This document shows, in pieces, positions 1 through 11,123 of a stretch of 64,000 nucleotides of DNA. How positions within the stretch are numbered: position 1 is the first letter of the stretch; each line of letters begins with the position of its first letter. Below the pieces are notes generated by a model. The model was not told where the DNA came from and searched no databases. It worked only from the letters and a program-made list of their open reading frames with translations. The DNA is from Nothopassalora personata (Eukaryota; Ascomycota; Dothideomycetes; Mycosphaerellales; Mycosphaerellaceae): NCBI GenBank assembly GCA_033816765.1, contig CM066292.1:4836001-4900000 (forward strand), given 5' to 3'. A program made the translations under genes and the position numbers.

Positions 1-583
1 AGATACCAGGAATTCCATTCCAAGCCAAAAGCCAGCGACTGGTCCACGAAGTGTCCGGCAAGCTCCAAGAAGGCACCCTTAACTGGAAAGGATCGTGGTC
101 ATTTCGCCAGGATATTGCATCAGGAAGAAGACATCGACGCCGATGGCCAAGAAGCAGATGAGAGCGCAGCCACGCGGCCCAAGCTTCAGCTAGCCGCGAT
201 AAGCATGTTCAACCCTCATGCCTGTTTCTCAATCGAACGTACGAAAGCAGTCCGATATTCCAGTGCCTTTGGTCGCAAGTCGCAAGGTTGCAATTGAATA
301 TGGTTCTCGTTGTGGGCGCGTGGTCTCTCGCCTGATTTCGCCAGGAATTCTCTCGATGGTCCGCCAGCTCCATCGATCTTTGTGATACCGTCGACGCATT
401 TGAGTCTGATCTGTTCATTTGCTCGCTGAAACACTACGCTCAAGCTGGCTGCTTCGCCGTGTCAAGGTGAATGTACGTGTGTGAAAGCTGGTGTCTCAAA
501 GAGCTGTACAGACATTGTACTTACACTCTTCCTGCGCTGAATGTAGTCACGCGAAAGTCGCGAAAACTCCTCCTTCAGTCGGC
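1..583. other. Left-edge intergenic sequence
   Basis: No reading frame here shows a recognisable domain or convincing coding character. The stretch lies downstream of the minus-strand uS10m gene and may hold its 3' UTR plus the flank of a gene outside the window. Nothing else was seen. Confidence 0.4.
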
Positions 584-1431
584 TCATATCGCAGGCCTGT
601 GGGTTGCGATCTTGTCTTTACTCGTGCCCGTGCTTGGCGTTCCACTCATCGCTGCATCAGCTCCCCAACTCCTCTTGAAAGGGCTCTCAAACAGTGTCTT
701 GTTCGCTGTCTTTGATTTCTTGAGGCCCAGCGCCTCTTTGAATGAGGTAAACATCTCGCCCTCGCCAATCAAGTTTCTAACCTTCTCAGCCTCGGCCTCT
801 AGATCCTGAGCTGTCGTCAAGCTTCCATGCTCATACACCTCTGCCTTCATGCCCACACCGTAGTACTGATGCTTCCTCAAGAACGCCAACCATATCGCAA
901 CAGTTTCGGGGTGCCCATCAAAGACTTGTATCCAGCGTCGTGTTGTGATGCGCTCAAAGTTCTCTTGCGACTTTTTGTGCACGAAATTACTTCGCGGTAC
1001 AGTCCATCGTTCTGTGATCTTTCGCAAAGGGGTGGGCCCCCTCGCCGGGAGGTTGAGGAAATAGGCTGCGCGCATGGCGAAGTCGGCGAAGACTTCGAGG
1101 TTGCGCACGCTGTATGATCGCAGTTGCAGGTCTGCGACTTTGGTCGGGTCTGCGGATAGTGCGCGCTTTAGAGGTGCGAGGTAGGTTGCCTGCACGGCTT
1201 TGGGAAGTCGCAGATTGGAGACATCGCTGCCGGCAGCGGATGACTGTATCGAGGTCGATGCGGCATCTCGCGATGAGTTCTGTAGGTGGCGAACCTGATG
1301 TTGTACTGCTGGGGTTGGTGGTGACAGCTGAGCTCGTCTTAGTGAAGTGCATCAAGGTGCGATGTGACGAGATGTACCTTTAGTTGCTTCACTGCGCCCA
1401 CGAGCGAGCGTGTGCAAGATGGAGTGGCCAT
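584..1431 (-). CDS. Mitochondrial small-subunit ribosomal protein uS10m (Rsm10-like)
   Basis: Predicted protein of 265 aa, built from two exons: complement(584..1327, 1378..1431). The 50-nt intron 1328-1377 starts GTACAT, ends CTCAG and has a CTAAG branch-like site. Without it the reading frame has no ATG. Exon 1 encodes 18 residues that look like a mitochondrial presequence (basic and hydroxylated, no acidic residue). A Ser/Gln-rich linker follows. The S10 fold spans about residues 68-190 and includes the family signature SNFVHKKSQENFER and the segment GHPETVAIWLAFLRK. The tail of about 60 residues is Lys-rich and probably a mitochondrial extension. The role, known for the family, is the head of the mitoribosomal small subunit. 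The gene is divergent from the amino-acid permease. Family assignment is firm; the exon-1 model is inferred from splice signals and frame. Confidence 0.9.
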
Positions 1432-2511
1432 TGTGTGGGTAATGTGGTATGTGGTATGTATGGCTGTGCAATGGCAATGTCTCCAGAAAGATATACTTGG
1501 CGGAGGATCTCGGTGGTGCTTCCTCCTGGTCTCGCTTCCCGCAGTCTGGAAACAATGCCGTCCTCACAAGCATTCTAACTACTCTTTTCACCACTTCACC
1601 TCCTGCATGCAATGCTCTCACGTACATGTAACATTGTCATTGAGTGTCTCTGGTCGTGCATCGCACTATTGACGGCACCGCTTAGAACTGATGCCCTCCC
1701 GTTGAGCCACACGACCGAGAAATAGCAGCATTAACGTTGTTGCATGGCAATCAGGCTTTGACCGATGCTAGTGCGTACATGGTGGTCAACAACTAGCTCG
1801 TTACAGACAATTGCAAAGGTAAGCGCAATTGCACACGGTGAAAATGACACACTGATAGCTGGTTCCTCTTTTGGCCGTTGGTATCAGAGCGTTACCACAC
1901 ACTCTGCCAAGATCGTCGTGGCCTCGGCGACATCATAGATGAATGCAGCTTCACGCAGCGCCCACATTTTGCTTTTGTAGCGGCGTTACGGATGGCGGCA
2001 GACACCCACACCCAACACAACAGACTCGTCTTCACCACATGTCTCACAGCCGACAGAGCACTAAGGCATCAGGGCATGTCTTTGTCTCGAACATCCATGA
2101 TCATGGACCCTTCTGTTTCCCAGCGGTAGAAAGTCGGCCCCATAAAAAGAGTCTCTGGGGACGCTGTGAGAAGGCGGCGGTGTACTGTACGTAGAACTAA
2201 AGCAGCTCGTGCGTCCCCGCCCAGTGCTCGGCATTGAAAGGATTTTATGTACACCAGCCGTTCACTTTGCACTTTGGTGTGGTCCGCTCGGTCCGCTATT
2301 AAGTGGCTCGACGTCATGCCGTGCAGTTGAAGGATTCTGTGGAATCACGTTCTTATTAGCGAACCGCGTATCCTCGTGGCACACACAGCTCGCGAATGGG
2401 ACACCCCGGCTGAGATCGACTAGATGTCGCGTGGGCTCTTCTAAAGCCTCTTGCCTTCTCTCTTCACCTCTCCACCACACAGCCTGGGCCAACACGCAAG
2501 CGCTGGCCAAT
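1432..2511. promoter_or_regulatory. Divergent intergenic region, uS10m / amino-acid permease
   Basis: About 1.1 kb separates two divergently transcribed genes, so it should hold both promoters. I saw no convincing coding frame. A pyrimidine-rich stretch (CTTCTCTCTTCACCTCTCC) at about 2454-2472 lies just upstream of the permease ATG, a common feature near fungal transcription starts. No specific regulator site could be assigned. Confidence 0.4.
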
Positions 2512-4529
2512 ATGGGCTTGTTCGGCAGCGACAAAGAGAAGGCCGCTGGCGCTGATGTATCGCCTTCGCACAGTGGAGGCCCTGCGGACTTCGCCGAGGG
2601 ACTTGCCGCGGACAACGCAGACCAACTGCAGCGACATCTAGGAAACCGACAGATCCAGCTCATCGCCATCGGAGGCTCAATAGGAACTGCACTCTTCGTG
2701 AGCATTGGAACGGGACTCTATCATGGAGGTGCCGCGAATCTGCTTCTTGCCTTCACGATCCAGTCGTGCGTACTCGCAATGGTCAACAACAGCGTCGCTG
2801 AGATGACCACGGCATATCCAGTCAGCGGTGGTTTCATTCGACACGCTGGTGAGTGGGTAGACGATGCGCTCGGGTTCATGGTCGGCTGGAACTTCTTGTG
2901 AGTATCAGCACGTGGTTGACATGCTGCATGCAAACTCTGACTTTGACAGCTTCTACGAGGCCTTGTTGATTCCCTTCGAGATCTCTGCCTTCTGTCTGGT
3001 TGCCTCGTTTTGGTCTTCGGACATTACCGAGTCTGGTCCAATCGCTGGGTTGATCATTGGTATCATCGTATGCTACGCGTAAGTAATGCTTTCTTGACTA
3101 AATGCACGTACTGCAAGACTGACAATCAACCAGTTTTATCAACATTCTGGCTGTCGGTGCTTTTGGTGAAGCAGAGTTCTGGCTTTCTGGCGGCAAGGTC
3201 ATTCTAATCTTCTCGTTGTTCTTCTTCACCTTTATAACGATGGTAAGCATGGTCCTTCGGACGACTTTCTGAGACCATCTGGCTAATGCTTCGCGAAGGT
3301 CGGTGGTAATCCTCGAGGCGACGCCTATGGCTTCCGAAACTGGACGAACGGAGGCGCCTTCCGAGAATATATCACAACCGGCAGTCTTGGACGATTTGAA
3401 GGATTTCTGGGCGCTCTGAGCTCAGCTGTCTTCACCGTCGTTGGACCAGAATATATCTCCATCGTAGCAGCGGAAGCCATGCGACCTCGCATTTACATCA
3501 AGGCGGCATTTAAGATGGTCTACCTGCGCTTCGGCATCTTCTTTATCGGCGGCGCACTGGCAGTCGGCATCGTGGCTAGCTCCCGCGATCCCCTTCTTCG
3601 AGAAGTTGTCGAAGATGGAGCGGGAAATGGCTCTGCAGCGGCTTCACCGTATGTAATCGCCATGACCAATCTAGGCATCTCGGTCTTCCCGGACATCGTG
3701 AACGCGTAAGCGCAACTCTGGAATTCAGCTTGAATCACACTAACCTTGACAGACTCATCTTGACGTCCATCTTCTCGGCCGGCAACACTTATACCTACTG
3801 CGCCGTCCGCAACCTGTACAGTCTGTCGCTTGAAGGCAGAGCACCCAAGTTCCTCCGACACTGCACACGCAAGGGTGTGCCGATCTACTGCTTCTGCGTA
3901 GTAATGATCTTCCCTATGCTCTCTTTCACAGCTGTATCGAGTGGATCCTCGGTCGCCATTACTTGGTTCGCCAATCTTGTTACTGGTGGTGGTATGTGTC
4001 TTTGATTCAATTGCTAGCCCTTCAATGCTAATATCCTGTAGGTCTCATCAACTACATCGTCATGAGCCTTACCTATCTCAAGTTCTACTACGCCTGCAAA
4101 GCCCAAGGCCTCGATCGCAGCAAGCTCCCATACACCGGCTGGTTCCAACCTTACTGCGCCTGGTTCGCACTCTTCTGGATGTTTACGGTTACCTGCATCT
4201 ACGGCTATACCTGCTACCTCCCCTGGGATGTCAGCAGCTTCTTCTCCAACTACACCATGCAGCTCTTCATCCCACCTCTCTTCCTCATCTGGAAGCTTGC
4301 GAAAAAGACAAAGTGGGTCAAGCCCCACGAAGCCGACCTGGTCTGGGAGAAGCCAATCATTGATGCCTACGAGGAGACTTTCCTGGACCCTCCTGTTGGC
4401 TTCTGGGCGGAAATAGGAGAGCTTGTGGGCATTAAGAAGAAGAGAGCTAAGGGGGCGAACAGGAGAAGTAGTGTCAACGCGAGCGATGTTGCGCGTGCGA
4501 GGAGGAATGTGAACGAGCAGTTCGAATGA
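2512..4529 (+). CDS. Amino-acid permease, yeast amino-acid transporter (YAT/APC) family
   Basis: Six exons: 2512..2897, 2950..3078, 3134..3242, 3299..3705, 3753..3991, 4042..4529, giving 585 aa. The five introns (47-56 nt) all have GT..AG ends, and every junction keeps frame. The start at 2512 precedes the cytosolic N-terminus; upstream in-frame sequence is non-conserved. The first helix carries the family motif IQLIAIGGSIGTALFVSIG, followed by the AGPANLLLAF-like helix and the NNSVAEM segment typical of YAT substrate helices. About 12 membrane segments are visible, and the C-terminal tail is basic (KKKRAKG..RRS). The middle loop GGNPRGDAYGFRNW resembles that of dicarboxylic/general permeases, but substrate cannot be assigned. 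It should import amino acids at the plasma membrane by proton symport. It is convergent with the SNG1-type gene. Confidence 0.92.
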
Positions 4530-4794
4530 TTGCCTTGAGATTGGATATACCCAGTAGCATGGACGATTACGAGCATTGTATGCGTTGCATATGGCTTTGA
4601 ATCGCAAGGCGCAACAGGCAGAGTTGCATCTACGTAAGTAAGCAATGCAGAACATTTGTCGACGATTTCCAGTGGCTTGATTATGTTATCTATTATTGAT
4701 ATATGAGCGGTTTGAAGCTCGGGAATCTTGCACGCTGCGCTGAGAAGAGTATTGAGACGATTTGGTCTGGAGAGTTCTTGCAGCATTCGTCCAT

Positions 4795-6225
4795 CTACGC
4801 CGTAGTCGACCTCCCTAACTTCCTCGATCCAAGCTTCTCCACAGTATCCGCAAACGGCATCCTCACACCAATTCTAGACACCTCAGCCCTCAAATCCTGT
4901 GAGTACGGCGTGTCTGATGCCTGCGGCATGGCACCCGCCGTCTCAAGCGACTCCTCAATTCTCTTCTGGATCGCCTCTTCTTGTTCCGCCTCTGCCTTCG
5001 CAGCAACATTACATCTCTGGTACATCCCGAAATTCGCCAGAATCACCGCAACGACTGCCCACGCAAACAGAACTGGGAGGTACTGATGCAGAGGTGGATT
5101 GCACCCCGATGTCCAGATGTCCACCAGCACGTTGTAGACATTGTGCGCCGGCAGCGCAGTACCCCAGTGATAGAATCCCGCCACCAGCGCATTTGGATAA
5201 AGCGACGAGGCAACGTTCAGAACCACCCAGGTGAGCATGAAGAAGGGCACAAAACTCATCGGAATGAATCCTGTTACCGCATCCAGGATTCCAAAGTGGA
5301 TGAACATATACAACCAAAGCACCATCCACGTCATCGCGAATTGGCCAGCGTCCACACCCCAGCCCTCGCGGAAAGCCCAGATGTAGCCGGCCATACAGAG
5401 CGACGAGATGAAAGTGTAGAGCGTGCCGAGGACCACGCGCATCAACACGGCGTAGAAAATTCGGAGCGAGGTGTAGAGTTTGTATTGGTTGGAGAGTCCA
5501 TTGGTGGCCATGAGGAAGAAGAATTGCTGGATGATTGGGAAGACCATGGAGACTGTGTTGTATAGAACGCGAGCGCCTTGGTTTGTTGGCATGATGTCGA
5601 TGGCGGTTGAGCTGATTGGGTTGCGGAAGGCGTTGACTGCTGCGGAAGAGGTGGTGTTCAAGGCGGTGATTGCATCTGGGGCTACCGCGCCGTATACTTC
5701 GCTGGCTGCCCCGACGAGAGTGTTCAGGTTGCCGATGATGTCGCCGAGGGTGATGGAGGCATATTTTGCGGTGTTGTAGATGAGGGTCACTGCTTGACTG
5801 CTGTTGTAGCCATCGGCGGCTGCACCACCGGCCAGGGCGTTAGTCAGACGTGTAGAGGCACCTTCGTTGACCACGACTGCGGCCCAGTAGTCACCTTGGC
5901 ATACTGCGGATCGTGCTGCTTCGACGGAGGAGTACTCTGAGGACGGTCGGGTCTTGACTCCCAGGTAGTCTGCTCCTTCCAGTTCTGAGTATGCTGCCGA
6001 GACTGATTGTTGAACGACAGAGCTGTTGGTGTCGAGGTTGACGTTCAGAACATGTAGGTTGTGAGCCTTGTCTCCTGACCGAAACACAACGCCGTATAAG
6101 TAGCTTAGATTGCCTAGGAAGAGGAGTTGTAGGAGGAGGAAGGCAAAGCAGACGCCGATGGCAAATGGCTTCTTCTTGCCATTCCAAAAAGGGTCATGCG
6201 GATGGAGCCGTCCAGTCTGCGCCAT
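4795..6225 (-). CDS. SNG1/DUF3533-family membrane protein
   Basis: Intronless, 476 aa. A short cytosolic N-terminus is followed by a strong hydrophobic helix (about residues 20-45), then a 170-residue extracytosolic loop with several N-glycosylation sequons (NSS, NTT). About five more helices follow from residue 225, with the conserved GFYHWGTALPAHNVYNV segment before the last one. This layout and motif match DUF3533, the family of yeast Sng1 (nitrosoguanidine resistance). Known roles of the family are export or tolerance of toxic compounds and plasma-membrane lipid or permease control; the exact function is unsettled. The C-terminal 80 residues are charged (coiled-coil-like EAEQEEAIQKRIEESL). 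Convergent with the permease, 265 bp apart. Confidence 0.88.
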   Translation of the reverse strand: MAQTGRLHPHDPFWNGKKKPFAIGVCFAFLLLQLLFLGNLSYLYGVVFRSGDKAHNLHVLNVNLDTNSSVVQQSVSAAYSELEGADYLGVKTRPSSEYSSVEAARSAVCQGDYWAAVVVNEGASTRLTNALAGGAAADGYNSSQAVTLIYNTAKYASITLGDIIGNLNTLVGAASEVYGAVAPDAITALNTTSSAAVNAFRNPISSTAIDIMPTNQGARVLYNTVSMVFPIIQQFFFLMATNGLSNQYKLYTSLRIFYAVLMRVVLGTLYTFISSLCMAGYIWAFREGWGVDAGQFAMTWMVLWLYMFIHFGILDAVTGFIPMSFVPFFMLTWVVLNVASSLYPNALVAGFYHWGTALPAHNVYNVLVDIWTSGCNPPLHQYLPVLFAWAVVAVILANFGMYQRCNVAAKAEAEQEEAIQKRIEESLETAGAMPQASDTPYSQDLRAEVSRIGVRMPFADTVEKLGSRKLGRSTTA

Positions 6226-6924
6226 GATGCGGGCTGCGGAGGAGTGGCGTGATGGAGGGATCCCTTAGATGCAATGAGGTGCGGTGCCCAAAGGAAGTCG
6301 GCTTGTTGATGTACTTGAAGCAGGATGGCTAGGCGTGGCTTTGCCGTCGAGTTCACCGTGTACGCAGGCACCGACAGGAGATGTCGTAGCCGCATCCCGG
6401 GTCCTCGTGCTCGACATCATAGCAGCCCACGTACTGACAAGCCTAGACCTGGGAACTGGACGGACGAAAAATGAGCGTTCACTTTCATTGGCACTGCTGT
6501 CGTTCGCATCCGGATGTCCGGAAAGACCAGGAAGCCGCTCACGCCCGCGCCGACACGGCACACACTTTCGGCCAAACCATGGGTCTTGTTTGCGGTCTCC
6601 GACTGCCTTGATGTCTAGTGAAGGTATACAGTAGATGTGCAAACCAACAGCTGTAGATTCTACCGTGTCTGCAGTCGACGTCGATCTCATTGTCTATAGC
6701 AGCATATTGTGTCTAGCCAAGTCAGTCCTACAGGTGTTTATTAGGCTACGGGAGCACGCTGCGCTAACATTCCCAGCCTGGTCGCTAGGGATACCGTTTG
6801 CCAAGAAGTGGATACCGCCAAGACCAGGGAAATACGTGCGCTTGCTCAGATATACTTCGGCAACAAACCCCGGACACCTCTCCTGGTCGCAGGTCGTATC
6901 GTAGGGTCCCGGTGTGGTCGCCTA
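6226..6924. other. Intergenic sequence upstream of SNG1-type gene
   Basis: Probably contains the promoter of the minus-strand SNG1-type gene. Open frames on both strands have no recognisable motif and look like chance frames in GC-rich DNA. No RNA gene or repeat was seen. Confidence 0.35.
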
Positions 6925-7290
6925 GCCCGTCAAGCCAAGCCAGCACCCTCTGGCTTGCTTGGCTTGATCAGAGGCCTGGCTTGTTTTTCAAGCCAGCTTG
7001 ATATCATGGCTTGATGATGCGGCCTGATCCGTAGCAGAGGTTTGATTGATGGATCGGCCCATGCCATACCAAGACCATCAACTTCCACATAGTCCTACCA
7101 AAACAACGCGTCTAGTAGTATCAGACGCGTTATCCTACACCAGAGTCCATCTCAGTAGGTAGGTCAAGCCAAACAAGCGAAAAAAAAGCCAGCCATACCC
7201 ATCTGGCTTGGCTTGGCTTGGCTTGGCTTGTCAGCAAAAATTGTCTAGCTCAAGCCAAGCCAAGCCACGCTAGCTGGCTGGCTTCCCTGT
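6925..7290. repeat. Inverted CAAGC/GGCTTG repeat cluster (possible MITE remnant)
   Basis: The left part holds CAAGCCAAGCC and its complement GGCTTGCTTGGCTTG (about 6930-7015). The right part holds four to five tandem GGCTT units (about 7202-7231) followed by the complementary CAAGCCAAGCCAAGCC (about 7250-7268). Between them lies a hairpin with arms ACGCGTCT / AGACGCGT (about 7106-7131). The layout, with simple inverted arms around a non-coding core, suggests a non-autonomous DNA element. I found no clear target-site duplication, so this is inference. Confidence 0.45.
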
Positions 7291-7950
7291 TCCTACCCTT
7301 TACCTTTTCAGTCAAACCCGGAGGTGTTGTTGCCTCTATATCTTTTTAAGGACATTAATATATACACGCGTCTATATGCGTACAGGACGTAGCATAACTA
7401 AGTATAAGAAGGGGAGCGACGTAGGCACTTTACAAACAAGGGAGGCCTCAAAAGTGAATACATCCTTCCTAATCAGGAATGATCAGAAGACAGGGGATGT
7501 ATAGACTATGCCTGGAGCTGTACCAGCTAGGGTGCTGCACGGACACAAAGGCTACAGAAGAGAACCTCTATCGCTTTGGAAGGCCAAGGTTGCATATAAG
7601 CGGCGGAAGCTACTTGTCCACGAGGTTTCAATCGGATAAGAAAGCGGACGAGATTCGCCGTCGTACGCCGATCGGTTCCAATCCCGCTTCTCGTCGCTTC
7701 GTGATAAGTTGCGTAGATTTCCCAAAGGTCGACCTCTGCTAAGATTTTGCCTCCAAGTTCGACAGGTCGAACAAGGAGATAAATCGAGCCCCTAGATCGC
7801 GACCTCGCTTAAGCCGCTATCGACTCCGACAGGCTCGCTTCATTCTTGCCGTTTGTCCTGTCCAGACCCAGCTCTAGACATCGAGGTCGACATTGGGGAC
7901 GCACAAAAGGTGGATTTCCGGCTCCACTTTACTTTTCCTGTCTTCTGTCA
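7291..7950. other. Intergenic sequence downstream of DUF3405 gene
   Basis: An AT-rich, TA-rich segment at about 7335-7410 resembles RIP-altered DNA. The rest is GC-rich with no recognisable coding frame. A short open frame around 7479-7742 has no motif and is not supported. Confidence 0.3.
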
Positions 7951-10311
7951 TTATTGCCGCCCAGGCTGCTGCTGTACAGCTACTGGCTGATATACAATTT
8001 CCTCGTCCTCAACATCCTTCAATGGGCTCAAGAGCATTGGTGGCAAACACATTCTACCCTCCCCACCGACGATGACTTCTGCGTCGTTGCCGTCCTCAGC
8101 CGGGAGATCCACTAGATTTCCAAGATCTTCCCATTCCTTTCCACCAATGTATGCTACCGGGCTAGGATCAATGCGGCGCATTCCAAGCCAGCGTCGATAT
8201 AATGTCTTCGCGAAGCCAGCTTCAACGAACCAAGTCGTGCCCGCTAGGTTATGTGACCTGTCGTAGATCCAGATGCTGTCGCTTCTCTGCCCCCATTGTG
8301 CCTCCTTGTCGCGCTGCGCATTCAAGACGGCATCAAGGTACCACCCAGGCCATTTGCGGTCTGTCCAGACAGGGTGAGGTGCATAAACTGCTTTCAAGCC
8401 GTGATGTAGTGCTGCCGTAGCAGGCCACATCTCCGCGGCCATGGTCCTGCCCGCCAAGTTCTCAACATGCATGGCGTACAGCAGCCTCTTGCTGAAGCGC
8501 ATATGAGAGCCGATTGTCGTGCGCCGAGCGATGTTCGCGAACTCTACGTGGCGAAAGTTAGAGGCTTTTGGGTCGTCTGGTGTAAAAGTCGGCGCGTAGT
8601 CTTTCAAGAAATTCCAGATCATGTCTTTGAAAGCCCAGTCAACTTCCTTTGGGTTCCAGATAGGCTGAAATGTGATGAGGTCAGCCTGCTCCTTGGAGCC
8701 CCAGTTGAACTCATCTTCCTCCATCGGTCGCAGAGGCTCAGGACCGATAGGACTCTGCTTCTTCTTGTCCCACGACTGTTCACCCCATATCGGCGTGTAC
8801 CCTTGCTCTCGTGCGGCTTTCTCCACAGCGGCGTAAGTGGACTGCGTAAAGTCGACATACGATCCATGCACTGATGGCACGTAGAAACGTTGGTTGAGTT
8901 CCCACAGGTACTTTCTTGGAACACTCTCAGCAAAGCGCGAGACGCCTTCGAGCAGCTCATACCAATTGCCAGTGTACCTCACATTTGGTTCCCAGTTCCA
9001 AACGTAATCAAATTCAGGGTTATTGGCACTGAACCACTGCGTAGCCATGTGAGGATGCCAGAAGGGATCCCAGTTGCCGATCTTGGGATACCAGTCCTCA
9101 AAGAGCTTGTCGTTCCACAGAATGCTGATGCTGCGGAACTCTTGTGGTACGATCCGCAGCACATCCTGGTAAAGCTGTTCGTTGCTCCAGATATGCATAT
9201 TCTTGTCGTCGACTTCGACCATAAGAAACACTTGATACTCTCCCCCGCTACGTAATGACAGCTCTATGATGAGAGCTCTGAGGTTCTGCCTCTCGTCCTC
9301 CTCGAACTTGTACTCTTCGCTGATGCGGACCAAGATTGCAGTACGGTGCTGGTAGCTTGGCGATCGCACTTGTTGACCGTGAGGAGGATGCTGAGCAGTT
9401 TTGGGCCTGTCCTTTCCTGGTTTCACGTCAGATGGCTGACGAGCTTCAGGCATGTATCGATCTCTGTTAGCAACTAGGCACTGGTCTTGAAGCTCCTTGT
9501 AGTCGACAGAGTCCCAATGAGGCCTACTGACGGGCCTTTGCCAATCCGTTGGAGAATCGAGGCCTTCCTGGCCAAATCCGTAGGGTCCATAACGGTGGTA
9601 GCGGTCAACACAATGGCTGTAGACAGAGGTCCCCGTTAAGTTGTCATAGCCAATCGCTGCACTTGGGAAGCCGTTTGGCAATGTATCGTATACCTTGAGC
9701 ATATCTTCATCACTTTCATTCAGCAGCTTGCCTCGCACGCCTTCGCAAGGAACGTACGCGCCACGCCACTGTTGCCGCCAAGCATCTGAGTTGTACTCTG
9801 GATATGGCGAATACGGCTCTGCTTGAACATCGACGTCCTTTATGCCGCTATGAAGGTAAAATTCGTTATCCCAGGGAAAGCCTTCCCACCTGTTTGGATC
9901 ATAGTCCTGGCCTTGATAGCCATTGTAGGGTGGATAATGCGCTTCATCATTCGGCGGGGTCCATAGTGTGATCAAGTCCTTGATTTTCGTCTCGATTTCA
10001 GCATATGTCAACCGCTCCTGTGTAGCGGGAACGTCATGGTGCTCTGACACCGGCAAAGGCCGGTCAGGTCCGGGCGATGCAAATGGTGGCGAAGAGTGGT
10101 GGTCCTCAGCGAGGACATTTGTGTTTGTTGCTACGTTACTTCCTGCCGCATGATCCTTGCCCTCATGCTCCAGCCATGAGGACTTGATGCTACGCCATTC
10201 AGAAACGTAGCTCCAACTGCGATCTTGCGCCTGTGTGAGCAGGAAGATGGCAACGATGAAGGCGGCGAGGCCGAAGAAGGTGATCTTGCGTCTCGGAACG
10301 CAGGACGCCAT
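7951..10311 (-). CDS. DUF3405-family type II membrane protein (glycosyltransferase-like)
   Basis: Intronless, 786 aa, starting MASC with a basic stretch and one hydrophobic anchor (about residues 9-26). This is the topology of a type II Golgi/ER protein with a luminal catalytic region. A Pro/Ser/His-rich stem runs to about residue 90. The DUF3405 core follows, with the signature run WNWEPNVRYTGNWYELLEG at about two-thirds of the way, the preceding EVDDKNMHIWS strand, which looks like a nucleotide-sugar D-x-D region, and WGEQSWDKKK. The family is fungal, and its glycosyltransferase role is by fold and context only. The C-terminus is acidic with a Gln-rich end. It is the first of three consecutive minus-strand frames (DUF3405, small ORF, sulfotransferase-like). 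Confidence 0.85.
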   Translation of the reverse strand: MASCVPRRKITFFGLAAFIVAIFLLTQAQDRSWSYVSEWRSIKSSWLEHEGKDHAAGSNVATNTNVLAEDHHSSPPFASPGPDRPLPVSEHHDVPATQERLTYAEIETKIKDLITLWTPPNDEAHYPPYNGYQGQDYDPNRWEGFPWDNEFYLHSGIKDVDVQAEPYSPYPEYNSDAWRQQWRGAYVPCEGVRGKLLNESDEDMLKVYDTLPNGFPSAAIGYDNLTGTSVYSHCVDRYHRYGPYGFGQEGLDSPTDWQRPVSRPHWDSVDYKELQDQCLVANRDRYMPEARQPSDVKPGKDRPKTAQHPPHGQQVRSPSYQHRTAILVRISEEYKFEEDERQNLRALIIELSLRSGGEYQVFLMVEVDDKNMHIWSNEQLYQDVLRIVPQEFRSISILWNDKLFEDWYPKIGNWDPFWHPHMATQWFSANNPEFDYVWNWEPNVRYTGNWYELLEGVSRFAESVPRKYLWELNQRFYVPSVHGSYVDFTQSTYAAVEKAAREQGYTPIWGEQSWDKKKQSPIGPEPLRPMEEDEFNWGSKEQADLITFQPIWNPKEVDWAFKDMIWNFLKDYAPTFTPDDPKASNFRHVEFANIARRTTIGSHMRFSKRLLYAMHVENLAGRTMAAEMWPATAALHHGLKAVYAPHPVWTDRKWPGWYLDAVLNAQRDKEAQWGQRSDSIWIYDRSHNLAGTTWFVEAGFAKTLYRRWLGMRRIDPSPVAYIGGKEWEDLGNLVDLPAEDGNDAEVIVGGEGRMCLPPMLLSPLKDVEDEEIVYQPVAVQQQPGRQ

Positions 10312-10671
10312 TTCGTGCCAAGGCGGCGGCGGCGGCGGCTAGTCGGCTTCTCAATGTCCGGTGGCTTGGTGTTGTGCTCGTTGGTGACACTTTGCAGACC
10401 ATTTCCCATAGATGGACATATCTTGGAGTCGTTGAAAGAGCCTCGTCAGGAGTATCTCATGTGTTCCAGAGTACTTCAGCAAACAAGGATCCCCAGGTAG
10501 GACAGGCGGCACACGAGCGCGTGGGAGCACTGTTTGACTGTCTGACCTGCCAACCTTGGAGCTCAACCTGTGTGGTCGTGCGTCACCACTTCTTGATTGA
10601 GCAAAACGAGGGTCAACATGTTGCTCTTGCGCTTCGGCATGCTGATAATATGCATTACCGGCATCACCAAC

Positions 10672-11031
10672 CTACTCACTCGCTCTTGCGGCCCGGCGGA
10701 AAGCTTGCAGTGAGCTCTCATCCACTTCGGCCCGCAACTTCTCCTCCAGAGTCATGGGCGTCTGCCCTTCAGATTGAGTGCGCAGAGGCCTCCTTCTCCA
10801 TTGGTCACCTGGAGCTTCCTCTGCACTTGGCAGCGGCGAGCGCGAGACTTTCGTCTGACTCGTCGCAACCGAAGATGACCGGGAAGACATCGAGGATAGC
10901 GTAGTGGCAGCCAGCACTCTCGGTCGACGCCTGTGATTCAAGACAAACGTTCTTGGTCGCATACTACAAAAACTGCCATATGACTGCTCATAGATCCTAT
11001 TCCTCATCAAGTCCCTCGTGAGCTCACTCAT
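10672..11031 (-). CDS. Hypothetical small protein, uncertain gene
   Basis: A 119-aa frame with ATG at 11031, rich in Ser/Arg and ending in an amphipathic helical segment (LEEKLRAEVDESSLQAFRRA). I do not recognise it. A GTGAGT donor sits right at its end (about 10678). Splicing to an AG 48 nt downstream would keep an open frame to about 10351, so the real protein may be longer. The first half resembles a basic, Ser-rich organelle presequence. It fills the 800-bp gap between two minus-strand genes. Coding status is uncertain; it could be 5' leader of the DUF3405 gene. Confidence 0.3.
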   Translation of the reverse strand: MSELTRDLMRNRIYEQSYGSFCSMRPRTFVLNHRRRPRVLAATTLSSMSSRSSSVATSQTKVSRSPLPSAEEAPGDQWRRRPLRTQSEGQTPMTLEEKLRAEVDESSLQAFRRAARASE

Positions 11032-11123
11032 AGGCTGCCATGTGCTCTCAGGCGTGCATGGCGATCATGTCAGAGGACGAGCCTTCATTCTCAACTCTGC
11101 ATTACCTCGGCGCCGGCCTCCAT

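Noticed and set aside
6265..6690. 141-codon minus-strand frame upstream of the SNG1-type gene
   Set aside because: No recognisable domain; overlapping frames look equally coding; it lies where the promoter is expected.
10374..10904. 176-codon plus-strand frame
   Set aside because: No motif, lies antisense to the DUF3405 leader and the small minus-strand frame, and has no acceptable start context.
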